Assembly (NCBI GenBank): GCA_041687495.1
Contig: JAWLBR010000089.1
Coordinates: 1-11,511, forward strand
DNA length: 11,511 bases
Reading direction: 5' to 3'
DNA from: JAWLBR01 sp041687495
GTDB taxonomy: Bacteria > Bacillota > Limnochordia > DTU087 > JAAYGB01
Shown here: positions 1 to 6,682 of the stretch, piece after piece
Numbering within the stretch: position 1 is the stretch's first letter
Layout: each line of letters opens with the position of its first letter
Made by a program: the position numbers and the translations under genes
The notes under the pieces: generated by a model
Told to the model about the DNA's origin: nothing
The model's database searches: none
The model's input: only the letters and a program-made list of their open reading frames with translations

Positions 1-1
1 G

Positions 2-781
2 GTTGCTCCTTTAGAACTGGCCGAGAGCTGGGATAACGTAGGCTTGCATGTGGGTGATCCAGATGCCGAGGTTGGTAGTGTGCTCACTTGTCTGACTGTG
101 ACTGAGGAAGTTTTCCATCAGGCGCTTGATGTCAGCGCAGACTGTATTGTCTCCCATCACCCCCTGATCTTTTCTCCGCTCCCACGGCTGGACTTTTCGC
201 ATCCCACTGCAGCCCTTCTCCGGGAGTTATGTGCGGCGAACATTGCCGTATACTGCTGCCACACCAACTATGACCAGGCCGCCAGTGGGTTGAATCACAA
301 CTTGGCGCAAGCACTGCAGTTAGTGGATGTGCAGCCCTTAGTACCGTTGGCGGGGGATGCGAGGCGGAAGTTCGCTCCTTCAACCGGCCTGGGCCGGGTG
401 GGCAATCTTCCAAGTCCCATGCGCTGGGACGAATATCAGCAGGTAGTCCAGGAGGTTTTGGCTTCTCCCCAAATCCGAGTAGTTTCCGGAGGACTCAAGA
501 GGGAGGATGCGGGGCCACAGAGAGTTGCCGTGTGTGGGGGAAGCGGCGGAAGCTTAGTTCGACAGGCAGCAGCATGTGCTGACCTGTACATTACTGGAGA
601 TGTCGATTTCCACGATGCTCTTCTGGCCAAGGAGCTGGGGTTAGAGGTGTGGGACTGTGGCCATTTTGGAACTGAGAGGCTAGCGGCTCGCTGGCTGGCC
701 GAGACCGTGCAGTCCCGGGCTCATTCAGAGCACGAGAGTCTTCGGGTCAGGATCGCCAAAGAATCGGATCCCTTTGCCTAA
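2..781 (+). CDS. Nif3-like dinuclear metal center protein (5' partial)
   Basis: This is the 3' part of a Nif3/YqfO-family gene. The reading frame is open from the window edge, so the true start and perhaps 15-25 residues are missing; the TTG at 44 is internal. The first visible residues, APLELAESWDNVGLHVGD, match the conserved N-terminal block of the family. Other family marks are S-H-H-P at fragment residues 51-54 (the HH pair is expected to bind metal), the HTNYD block, GDVDFHDA and a C-terminal GHFGTE. The roughly 260 visible residues run without the extra inserted domain that makes some Bacillota homologues about 370 residues long, so this is the short form. Members bind two metal ions, but their cellular role is not firmly established; some are annotated as GTP cyclohydrolase I type 2 with weak support. 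The gene is followed by a terminator at 820-850 and so is probably not co-transcribed with the cell wall genes. Confidence 0.9.
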   Translation, partial: VAPLELAESWDNVGLHVGDPDAEVGSVLTCLTVTEEVFHQALDVSADCIVSHHPLIFSPLPRLDFSHPTAALLRELCAANIAVYCCHTNYDQAASGLNHNLAQALQLVDVQPLVPLAGDARRKFAPSTGLGRVGNLPSPMRWDEYQQVVQEVLASPQIRVVSGGLKREDAGPQRVAVCGGSGGSLVRQAAACADLYITGDVDFHDALLAKELGLEVWDCGHFGTERLAARWLAETVQSRAHSEHESLRVRIAKESDPFA

Positions 782-791
782 GCCAAACACG

Positions 792-815
792 TGGCTCGGG
801 AAACTGGCCGAGCCA
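792..815 (+). repeat. Perfect 8-bp inverted repeat upstream of the nif3 terminator
   Basis: TGGCTCGG (792-799) and CCGAGCCA (808-815) are perfect reverse complements around an 8-base loop. The repeat begins 11 bases after the nif3 stop codon and ends 5 bases before the terminator stem. It has no T tract of its own. It may stabilise the 3' end of the nif3 message. AGCCA at 781-785 could pair instead with TGGCT at 792-796, which would exclude the 8-bp stem; whether this alternative matters is unknown. Confidence 0.5.
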
Positions 816-819
816 ATTG

Positions 820-850
820 CAGCACTCCATTAGGGGGTGCTGTTTCTTTT
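820..850 (+). terminator. Rho-independent terminator after nif3
   Basis: A 9-bp stem pairs CAGCACTCC (820-828) with GGGGTGCTG (834-842), with one G-U pair and a 5-base loop ATTAG. It is followed at once by TTTCTTTT (843-850). The position 39 bases past the nif3 stop fits termination of the nif3 unit before the MraZ-controlled region. Confidence 0.85.
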
Positions 851-905
851 GCGATTTTTCAGCCTCGCCGGAAGGAACTGGGAAGCCAAGCCCGAAATTA
901 GAGGT

Positions 906-953
906 AAAGTGGTAAGAAGTGGTGGAAAGTGGGGGAGATTCCCAAGGAAGTGG
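906..953 (+). promoter_or_regulatory. MraZ-box array (three phased repeats plus a fourth outlier)
   Basis: AAAGTGG (906-912), GAAGTGG (916-922) and AAAGTGG (926-932) repeat with an exact 10-bp period, so they lie on one face of the helix. A fourth GAAGTGG sits at 947-953, 21 bp beyond the third. MraZ of Mycoplasma is known to bind AAAGTG(T/G) repeats with 3-base spacers in front of its dcw operon, and E. coli MraZ binds phased TGGG repeats. The array lies 32-79 bases upstream of the mraZ start. I infer that MraZ controls its own operon here. No convincing sigma-A -35/-10 pair could be placed around the array, so the promoter itself is not annotated. Confidence 0.82.
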
Positions 954-967
954 ATCTCCGGTACCGC

Positions 968-975
968 AAAGGGGA
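968..975 (+). promoter_or_regulatory. Ribosome binding site that sets the mraZ start
   Basis: AAAGGGGA lies 9 bases before the ATG at 985. It supports that start over an in-frame GTG at 919, which lies inside the MraZ-box array and would add 22 residues not seen in the family. Confidence 0.75.
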
Positions 976-984
976 CTGACCTCT

Positions 985-1416
985 ATGTTCATGGGCGAGT
1001 ACCAACATAGCTTAGACGCCAAAGGTCGAATAATCGTTCCCGCCAAGTTCCGAGACGAGTTGGGCGACAGGTTTGTTGTGACTCGGGGCCTAGATAACTG
1101 CCTGTTTGTCTACCCCCGATGTGAGTGGGAGGCACTAGAGGCCAAGCTCAAGGCTCTACCGCTGACCAAAGGAGATGCTCGGCGGTTTGTTCGTTTTCTC
1201 TTTTCCGGAGCGACGGAGTGTGAGGTGGACAAGCAAGGACGCATCAATCTGCCACAAAATCTGCGGGAATACGCCGGGCTGGATAAGGAAGTGATAGTAA
1301 TCGGCGTATCTAACCGAGTTGAGCTATGGAGTCAGGCTCGCTGGGTAACCTATATGCAAGAGGCTGAGGACTCCTATGAGGATATTGCAGAAGACATTGA
1401 AGGACTGGGGATCTAG
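985..1416 (+). CDS. mraZ: Transcriptional regulator MraZ
   Basis: This encodes a 143-residue MraZ, the usual family length. MraZ is an AbrB-like, ring-forming DNA-binding protein that regulates its own dcw operon. The protein starts MFMGEYQHSLDAKGRIIVP, the hallmark N-terminus, and has the expected two half-repeats, each with a DxxGR signature: D11-A-K-G-R15 and D82-K-Q-G-R86. The ATG at 985 is preferred because of the ribosome binding site at 968-975 and because family members begin with this MFMGEY-type sequence. It is the first gene of the cell wall operon, sits just downstream of a phased AAGTGG array that is its likely target, and is followed after 36 bases by rsmH. Nothing in the sequence suggests loss of function. 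Activator versus repressor action cannot be read from the sequence. Confidence 0.97.
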   Translation: MFMGEYQHSLDAKGRIIVPAKFRDELGDRFVVTRGLDNCLFVYPRCEWEALEAKLKALPLTKGDARRFVRFLFSGATECEVDKQGRINLPQNLREYAGLDKEVIVIGVSNRVELWSQARWVTYMQEAEDSYEDIAEDIEGLGI

Positions 1417-1440
1417 GAGCCGACGGTTGGCAGACAAAAC

Positions 1441-1450
1441 GGTGGTGATC
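1441..1450 (+). promoter_or_regulatory. Strong ribosome binding site for rsmH (GTG start)
   Basis: GGTGGTGATC matches the extended anti-Shine-Dalgarno partner GGAGGTGATC at 9 of 10 positions. The GGTGG core ends 7 bases before the GTG at 1453, which supports that non-ATG start. Confidence 0.75.
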
Positions 1451-1452
1451 TA

Positions 1453-2412
1453 GTGGAGGATTTTCATCATATACCAGTGCTGTTGTCAGAAGTTCTAACA
1501 GGGTTATCTCTTGGTCCTGGTGACACATATGTGGATTGTACTTTGGGTGGAGCTGGACACGCCCAGGCGGTGTTGAATCAGATCGGCGAGGAAGGCTTAC
1601 TGGTTGGAATTGACCGCGATCCTCAGGCCTTAAAGGCAGCCCAGGAGCGATTGGGCAGCCGCAGCCGGGTGGTCCTAGTTCACAGCAACTATACTGACTT
1701 GGATCGCATCCTGACAGAGGTTGACTGCGGTCCGGTAGATGGGGTGCTCTTTGACTTAGGTGTTTCCTCACACCAATTGGATACCGGAGAGCGGGGCTTT
1801 AGTTATCATGAAGATGCCTTGCTGGATATGAGGATGAACCCTACGGATCCGCTGTCAGCCTACACAGTGGTCAACGAGTATTCACAAGCGGAGTTAGCTA
1901 AGGTCATCTGGGAGTTCGGCGAAGAGAGATGGGCTAAGCGAGTTGCGCAGTTTATCGTGCAGGCGAGAGAGCAGCAGCCCATTGCAACCACGGGCGACCT
2001 GGTTGCCGTGATTAAGCAGGCCATTCCAGCTGCAGCTCGCCAAGGCGGCCCTCATCCGGCTCGCAGAACTTTCCAGGCGCTGCGAATTGAAGTCAATGGC
2101 GAATTAACAGGGATCGAACCGTCCATCAGGGCTGCTGTGAAGCACCTTAGGGTCGGTGGAAGAGTCTGCGTCATCAGCTTTCACTCCCTAGAGGATAGAA
2201 TCGTTAAGAGGACGTTTCAGGATTTGGCGAAGGGGTGTGTGTGCCCCAAGGAGTTTCCGGTCTGCGTGTGCGGGGGCGAACCGGTAATCAGGCTGGTGAA
2301 CCGAAAACCGATTACAGCCGGTCGGGTAGAGTTGGACACCAACCCTCGATCTCGCAGTGCAAAGCTGCGGGTAGCAGAGAAACTGTCAAGTTCTACGGGT
2401 GAAAGGGGCTGA
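1453..2412 (+). CDS. rsmH: 16S rRNA (cytosine(1402)-N(4))-methyltransferase RsmH
   Basis: RsmH (formerly MraW) uses S-adenosylmethionine to methylate N4 of C1402 in the decoding centre of 16S rRNA. The 319-residue length is typical. The protein starts at a GTG with EDFHHIPVLLSEVL, the conserved family N-terminus. The SAM-binding loop is VDCTLGGAGHA at residues 27-37, followed by GIDRDPQAL, the FDLGVSSHQLD block, GFSYHEDALLDMRMNP, HPARRTFQALRIEVN and the late VISFHSLEDRIVK motif. Four cysteines, C262, C264, C271 and C273, form the paired CxC cluster common in the C-terminal part of the family. The gene lies between mraZ and ftsL, its standard place in the cluster, and the next gene begins 5 bases after its stop, so the two are probably translationally coupled. 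Confidence 0.97.
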   Translation: MEDFHHIPVLLSEVLTGLSLGPGDTYVDCTLGGAGHAQAVLNQIGEEGLLVGIDRDPQALKAAQERLGSRSRVVLVHSNYTDLDRILTEVDCGPVDGVLFDLGVSSHQLDTGERGFSYHEDALLDMRMNPTDPLSAYTVVNEYSQAELAKVIWEFGEERWAKRVAQFIVQAREQQPIATTGDLVAVIKQAIPAAARQGGPHPARRTFQALRIEVNGELTGIEPSIRAAVKHLRVGGRVCVISFHSLEDRIVKRTFQDLAKGCVCPKEFPVCVCGGEPVIRLVNRKPITAGRVELDTNPRSRSAKLRVAEKLSSSTGERG

Positions 2413-2417
2413 ATAGG

Positions 2418-2912
2418 ATGGTAATGGCAAAAACGCGAGCACGGGAATCGGTAGCGACCGCTGCGCCTAGAGCCTCAGGGCGGTTGAGATTTCGACCAAA
2501 TCCGATGCTCTTGGTTCTGTCCCTGGGATGCCTAGTAGTCTTGGTAGTCATCGGTGGGATTGGACAATCCATATCCTATACTCAGGTGAAGTACCAACTC
2601 GATGACCTCAAAGCAGACTTGCACAATCAGCTACAGATGAATCAACACCTGCAGTTGCAGGTAGCTAAGATGCAGTCTCTGGATCGGATTGAAAGCGTCG
2701 CCAAGGGCACGCTGGGGATGATGGAGCCGACCGAGGTGCAAACCATCGTCTTGGGACCGCAACCTCCTTCTTCCCAACAGGCTGGAGTTCGGTTAGCCCA
2801 GGAGACAACGGTCGTTAAACCCAATGGCTATCTAGCAGCGGCGGTCAAGGTCCTGGGTAGGATCATGCCGGCATTGGGGCAAGCCGAGGCTGGGAAAATT
2901 GAAGGCCAGTAG
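2418..2912 (+). CDS. ftsL: Cell division protein FtsL (septum formation initiator-like)
   Basis: This is a 164-residue bitopic membrane protein of the FtsL/DivIC type, a scaffold that joins FtsQ/DivIB and DivIC and helps activate the septal SEDS-PBP pair. A basic cytoplasmic N-terminus (residues 1-29) leads into one transmembrane segment (about 30-49), then a coiled-coil region (about 55-88) and the motif IESVAKGTLGM (91-101), which resembles the conserved end of FtsL/DivIC domains. Residues 112-164 form an extra tail: a Pro/Gln/Ser-rich linker, then a hydrophobic stretch around 138-154. The ATG at 2418 is chosen because GAAAGGGG (2401-2408) is 9 bases upstream; an ATG two codons later is possible. 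FtsL sequences are poorly conserved, so the name rests on topology, the end motif and position between rsmH and the PBP gene. Confidence 0.85.
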   Translation: MVMAKTRARESVATAAPRASGRLRFRPNPMLLVLSLGCLVVLVVIGGIGQSISYTQVKYQLDDLKADLHNQLQMNQHLQLQVAKMQSLDRIESVAKGTLGMMEPTEVQTIVLGPQPPSSQQAGVRLAQETTVVKPNGYLAAAVKVLGRIMPALGQAEAGKIEGQ

Positions 2913-2977
2913 CGGTTACCTATTCAATGGAGAGCCCCTACTGGCAGCAAGCTCCACTTGCCAATTTGACGCGATGT

Positions 2978-2983
2978 AGGAGG
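2978..2983 (+). promoter_or_regulatory. Ribosome binding site that sets the TTG start of the PBP gene
   Basis: AGGAGG lies 8 bases before the TTG at 2992. The first in-frame ATG, at 3007, is 23 bases away, too far for this site, so the TTG is the likely start. Confidence 0.8.
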
Positions 2984-2991
2984 TTTTCCGG

Positions 2992-5109
2992 TTGGCTAGG
3001 TTTACCATGGTTGAAGTTAGACGCCGCATTGCCGCTCTATTTCTCATTCTGGCGGTAGGGCTGGGACTGCTGGGAGTCCGTTTGGCCTACCTACAGGTGT
3101 TTAAGAATTCCTGGTATCGAGAAAAAGCCCTGAGCCAACGTTTACGCCCCGTTCCAGTAGATGCCAAACGGGGTGTAATTTATGATCGCAACTACCAGCA
3201 GCTGGCCATCAGCATCAGTGCGGACGCTGTTTATGTGAGTCCAGCTGAAGTTAAAGACCCGCAAGCTACCGCAGAGCAGTTGGCTGCGGTTTTAGACTTG
3301 CCAGTTGGGGATGTGCTGGAAAAGGTCCAGAAGCGCCAAGCTACAGTTTGGATTCAGAGGAAATTGGACCCTGAGACTGCTGCCAAAGTGAGAAGTCTGC
3401 GATTGCCAGGGGTAGGCTTAGTTGAGCGCCCACAAAGATTCTATCCCCATGGGAAGTTAGCCGCCCACATCCTCGGCATTGCTGGAATTGATAATCAAGG
3501 TCTAGAAGGCCTGGAGTTTCTTTACGACGAGTATTTGAGGGGTACGCCCGGGAGAGTGCAAGCAGAAAGGGATGCCACCGGACGTGAGATTCCCAACGGA
3601 ATTCGGCAGTTTGTTCCTCCTGAGGATGGCTACGATCTAGTACTAACAGTTGACCATGTGATTCAGTATGTGGCCGAGAGAGAGCTTGCCAAGGCCGTCA
3701 AGACGACAGGAGCCGAACAGGGAGCATTTATCGCGATGGACCCTAGAACTGGGGAGATCCTGGCCTGGTCCGTGTATCCTACGTTTGATCCTAACAGCTA
3801 TCAGGAGTATCCGGCAGAAAACCGCCGCAATATTCCCATTACCGACATGTATGAACCTGGCTCTACCTTTAAGATTGTCACGGGATCATCTGCTTTGGCA
3901 GCTGGGGTAGTTAGCTTGCAAACGCCGTTCTTTGACTCCGGGGAACTAAAGATCGGAGGCGTCACTGTTCACTGTTGGAAAGCCGGTGGACATGGAGCCC
4001 AGACGTTCGTTACAGCTACCGAGAACTCATGTAACCCCGTATACGCTCTTTTGGGTGCCGAAAGGTTGGGCCCTGAGCGTTTCTATGAGTACATCCGAAA
4101 ATTCGGGTTTGGAGAGCCAACAGGGGTGGATTTTCCCGGAGAGACAGCAGGTATGGTTCCGGTCCCGGGTCAGGTTAAGTGGGGTGAGATCGCTCGGTGG
4201 GCCAACGTTGGATTTGGCCAAGGTATAGGGATTACCCCTCTCCAACTGCTCCAAGCGGCTTCGACGATTGCCAATGATGGGGTACTGCAGCGGCCACATT
4301 TCGTAAAGGAGATTCGCGATAAAGAGGGCAATCTGGTGAAGCGCTTTGAACCAGAGGCTGTGCGCCGAGTCTTGCCGAAGCAGGTGGCCAATGAGTTCGC
4401 GGGCATTATGCGATCTGTTGTGGTAAATGGATCCGGAAGCCGGGCTGACGTTGAGGGATACCGAGTAGCTGGCAAGACCGGCACAGCTCAGGTGGCCCGC
4501 AAAGACGGACGGGGTTACGGTAGCGGCCGAATTTCCTCGTTTGTTGGGTTTGCTCCAGTAGATGATCCGAAACTGGCAGGACTAGTCGTATTGTACAACG
4601 CAAAGGGGCAAGTTTATGGTGGTGTGATTGCAGCTCCTGTCTTTTCGGCAATTGCCAAGGATGCCTTGGAACACCTTGGGGTGAAAAAGCGGGTCGATAA
4701 GACCGTTGACCCTGGAACTAACCGCGATGGAGATAAGCTGTTGGTAGTCCCGAATGTACGCAATTACTCGCTGGCAGAGGCGCAGAAGTTGGTCAGGGCT
4801 TCTGGGCTGAGATTTGGCCTTACCGGACAAGGTGAGATCGTCTTGGACCAAGTGCCAAAACCCAATGCCCATGTCCCTGTTGGTACCAAAGTGCAGTTGA
4901 TTCTTGAAGACTGGGAGGACCAGGAGGAAACTGCCCCCTTGGTTCAAGTTCCGTCGGTTCTTGGCCTAAGCATGAGAGATGCTGCCCAGGCTTTGAGGGA
5001 CGTTGGACTTCAGCTGCAGGCAAGTGGGAGCGGAGCAGCCGTTAGGCAGGTTCCTACGGCCGGAACTTTGGTTCAAGACGGAGCCTCTGTACAGGTGCTG
5101 TTCGAATAA
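2992..5109 (+). CDS. spoVD: PASTA-domain class B penicillin-binding protein (FtsI/SpoVD type)
   Basis: This is a 705-residue membrane-anchored D,D-transpeptidase that crosslinks peptidoglycan outside the membrane. A short basic N-terminus precedes one transmembrane segment (about residues 12-33). A PBP dimerisation domain follows, with RGVIYDRNYQQLA near residue 57. The transpeptidase domain has all three active-site motifs: S291-T-F-K294 with the acylated serine, S346-C-N348, and K495-T-G-T498. Two C-terminal PASTA domains begin near residues 584 (LLVVPNV) and 650 (LVQVPSV) and run to the end. Position between ftsL and murE fits either the division PBP (FtsI/PbpB) or the sporulation PBP (SpoVD). 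B. subtilis has both genes side by side, with two PASTA domains in PbpB and one in SpoVD, whereas only one gene is present here. I infer it may serve division and, if the organism sporulates, cortex synthesis. The TTG start is supported by a ribosome binding site. Confidence 0.93.
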   Translation: MARFTMVEVRRRIAALFLILAVGLGLLGVRLAYLQVFKNSWYREKALSQRLRPVPVDAKRGVIYDRNYQQLAISISADAVYVSPAEVKDPQATAEQLAAVLDLPVGDVLEKVQKRQATVWIQRKLDPETAAKVRSLRLPGVGLVERPQRFYPHGKLAAHILGIAGIDNQGLEGLEFLYDEYLRGTPGRVQAERDATGREIPNGIRQFVPPEDGYDLVLTVDHVIQYVAERELAKAVKTTGAEQGAFIAMDPRTGEILAWSVYPTFDPNSYQEYPAENRRNIPITDMYEPGSTFKIVTGSSALAAGVVSLQTPFFDSGELKIGGVTVHCWKAGGHGAQTFVTATENSCNPVYALLGAERLGPERFYEYIRKFGFGEPTGVDFPGETAGMVPVPGQVKWGEIARWANVGFGQGIGITPLQLLQAASTIANDGVLQRPHFVKEIRDKEGNLVKRFEPEAVRRVLPKQVANEFAGIMRSVVVNGSGSRADVEGYRVAGKTGTAQVARKDGRGYGSGRISSFVGFAPVDDPKLAGLVVLYNAKGQVYGGVIAAPVFSAIAKDALEHLGVKKRVDKTVDPGTNRDGDKLLVVPNVRNYSLAEAQKLVRASGLRFGLTGQGEIVLDQVPKPNAHVPVGTKVQLILEDWEDQEETAPLVQVPSVLGLSMRDAAQALRDVGLQLQASGSGAAVRQVPTAGTLVQDGASVQVLFE

Positions 5110-5175
5110 GGCTGGCTTTGGCACCGGTAAAATTGATGCTGGTCAGGCAATAATAGACAGAAGAATGGCAGTTGT

Positions 5176-5183
5176 GGAAAGGG
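5176..5183 (+). promoter_or_regulatory. Ribosome binding site that sets the murE start
   Basis: GGAAAGGG lies 8 bases before the ATG at 5192, which begins MELRQLLEAM, the expected MurE N-terminus. The in-frame ATG at 5165 has only a weak purine-rich stretch before it and would add nine residues. Confidence 0.65.
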
Positions 5184-5191
5184 CGAGAGGG

Positions 5192-6682
5192 ATGGAACTG
5201 AGACAATTGCTGGAAGCGATGGAGCCAGTAGCTACAGTGCTTCCACCCGGTAAAGAGGTTGTAGTCACTGGGCTTGCCTATGATTCGCGGGTGGTAAAAC
5301 CAGGGGATATGTTTTTTTGCATTGAAGGCTTCACCACTGATGGACATCTATATGCGCAAGAAGCGGTAGAAAAAGGGGCTGTGGCCGTAGTCCACAGCCG
5401 ACCTTTAGACTTGCCGCGCGAGATCTCCCGAGTAGCCGTGTCGGATACCAGAACGGCCATGGGCCAGGCAAGTGCTCGGTTCTACGGACACCCATCCAGC
5501 CAGCTCACTGTGATTGGAGTTACTGGTACCAAGGGAAAGACTACAACCACCTACTTGATCAAGGCTATTTTGGAGTCGGCGGGGTTTACTGTTGGCCTAA
5601 TTGGTACAAACCAGAATTTAATCGGTGACCGACCTGTTGCAGCGTCGCGTACTACTCCGGAGTCGCTGGATCTACAGCATCTGTTTGCTCAGATGCTGCA
5701 AGCTGGATGCTCCCATGTAGTAATGGAAGTTTCGTCCCATGCTGTGGAGCTGGGCAGGACCATAGGCACCAGCTATGACATTGGAGTGTTTACCAACATT
5801 ACTCGGGATCACCTAGACTTCCATGAGACTTTTGAGCATTACTTAGCCGCCAAGACTCGATTCTTTACCGAGCTGTCAGGTAACGGGAAATCAGCGTGTG
5901 CCATAGTCAACGGCGACGATAGTCACAGTGAGCACATCATTGCCCAGACAGAGGTTCCAGTACTCACCTATGGAATTAAGGGCGATTGGCAGTTGCGCGC
6001 CGAGGACGTGCAAGTCAGCCCCCGAGGGGTGACGTACCGGTTGTGCACCCAGAGAGAGCAGCTGCCGCTGAGCTTGCAGCTCACTGGGCGGTTCAATGTG
6101 TATAATTCTCTGGCGGCTGCGGCCGCATCGCTGGCGTTGGGCGTCGAAGGCTGCACTGTGGTCAAGGGGCTGCAGAGCGTCAGCGGGGTGAGCGGTCGAT
6201 TTGAGCTGCTAGATCTCGGACAGGAGTATACAGTAGTTGTCGACTATGCCCATACGCCGGATAGTCTTCAGAACGTGCTGGAAACTGCCCGTGCATTGAC
6301 CCGTGGTCGGGTGATTGTGGCCTTCGGCTGTGGGGGGAATCGAGATACCGGCAAGCGGCCAGAAATGGGTGCCATTGCTGCCAGGTTAGCCGACTATGTA
6401 ATCATCACCTCCGATAATCCCCGAAAAGAAGATCCGGTCGCGATCTGCCGGGATATTGAGGCTGGAGTGAAGGCTGTCGAAGGGCACGCTCCATATGAAC
6501 TACTGCTAGATCGGCAGACTGGAATCTATCGGGCTGTTGAAGTGGCTGGTCCTGGTGATCTCGTCCTCATCGCTGGTAAGGGTCATGAAACCTACCAGAT
6601 CTTTGCTGATCGCACCATACACTTTGACGACAGGGAAGTTGCAGCTGCGGCGATTGTGGCCCGAGGGAGTGGCAGATCGTGA
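5192..6682 (+). CDS. murE: UDP-MurNAc-L-Ala-D-Glu:meso-diaminopimelate ligase MurE
   Basis: MurE is a cytoplasmic ATP-dependent ligase that adds the third amino acid to the UDP-MurNAc peptide. From the chosen ATG the protein has 496 residues, normal for the family. The ATP-binding loop is G112-T-K-G-K-T-T-T-T, with Lys at 114 where many MurE proteins have Asn. The substrate-choice motif D408-N-P-R411 followed by KEDP is the established mark of enzymes that use meso-diaminopimelate rather than L-lysine, so the cell wall is probably of the mDAP type. Other family blocks are TTPESLDLQ, MEVSSHAVELGR, TNITRDHLDFH, VVDYAHTPDSLQNVL and GKGHETYQ. The gene follows the PBP gene after 82 bases, in which I see no clear promoter, and its stop codon overlaps the murF start. 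An upstream ATG at 5165 is the alternative start. Confidence 0.96.
   Translation: MELRQLLEAMEPVATVLPPGKEVVVTGLAYDSRVVKPGDMFFCIEGFTTDGHLYAQEAVEKGAVAVVHSRPLDLPREISRVAVSDTRTAMGQASARFYGHPSSQLTVIGVTGTKGKTTTTYLIKAILESAGFTVGLIGTNQNLIGDRPVAASRTTPESLDLQHLFAQMLQAGCSHVVMEVSSHAVELGRTIGTSYDIGVFTNITRDHLDFHETFEHYLAAKTRFFTELSGNGKSACAIVNGDDSHSEHIIAQTEVPVLTYGIKGDWQLRAEDVQVSPRGVTYRLCTQREQLPLSLQLTGRFNVYNSLAAAAASLALGVEGCTVVKGLQSVSGVSGRFELLDLGQEYTVVVDYAHTPDSLQNVLETARALTRGRVIVAFGCGGNRDTGKRPEMGAIAARLADYVIITSDNPRKEDPVAICRDIEAGVKAVEGHAPYELLLDRQTGIYRAVEVAGPGDLVLIAGKGHETYQIFADRTIHFDDREVAAAAIVARGSGRS

Noticed and set aside
919..984. N-terminal extension of mraZ from a GTG at 919
   Set aside because: It would run through the MraZ-box array, has no family support, and the ATG at 985 has a proper ribosome binding site.
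1310..1771. Long open frame on the - strand (153 codons) across the mraZ-rsmH junction
   Set aside because: It overlaps two conserved genes in antisense, and its translation is rich in Pro, Ser and Cys with no recognisable domain.
2942..2963. Short hairpins in the 79-base gap between ftsL and the PBP gene (TGGCA/TGCCA or GCAAG/CTTGC)
   Set aside because: Only 5-bp stems that exclude each other, with no T tract and no promoter-like pair nearby. This is too weak to call a terminator or regulatory site.
5003..5191. N-terminal extension of murE overlapping the end of the PBP gene
   Set aside because: The extra residues are an out-of-frame reading of the PBP C-terminus and the gap; the MELRQLLE start at 5192 matches the family.
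5110..5191. Possible internal promoter in front of murE (TTGATG ... TAATAG)
   Set aside because: The two elements are only 12 bases apart, too close for a sigma-A promoter, and no better pair is present.
5377..5399. Perfect 8-bp inverted repeat (GGCTGTGG / CCACAGCC) inside murE
   Set aside because: It lies within well-conserved coding sequence for a GAVAVVHSR stretch, with no T tract. It is most likely chance from codon choice.
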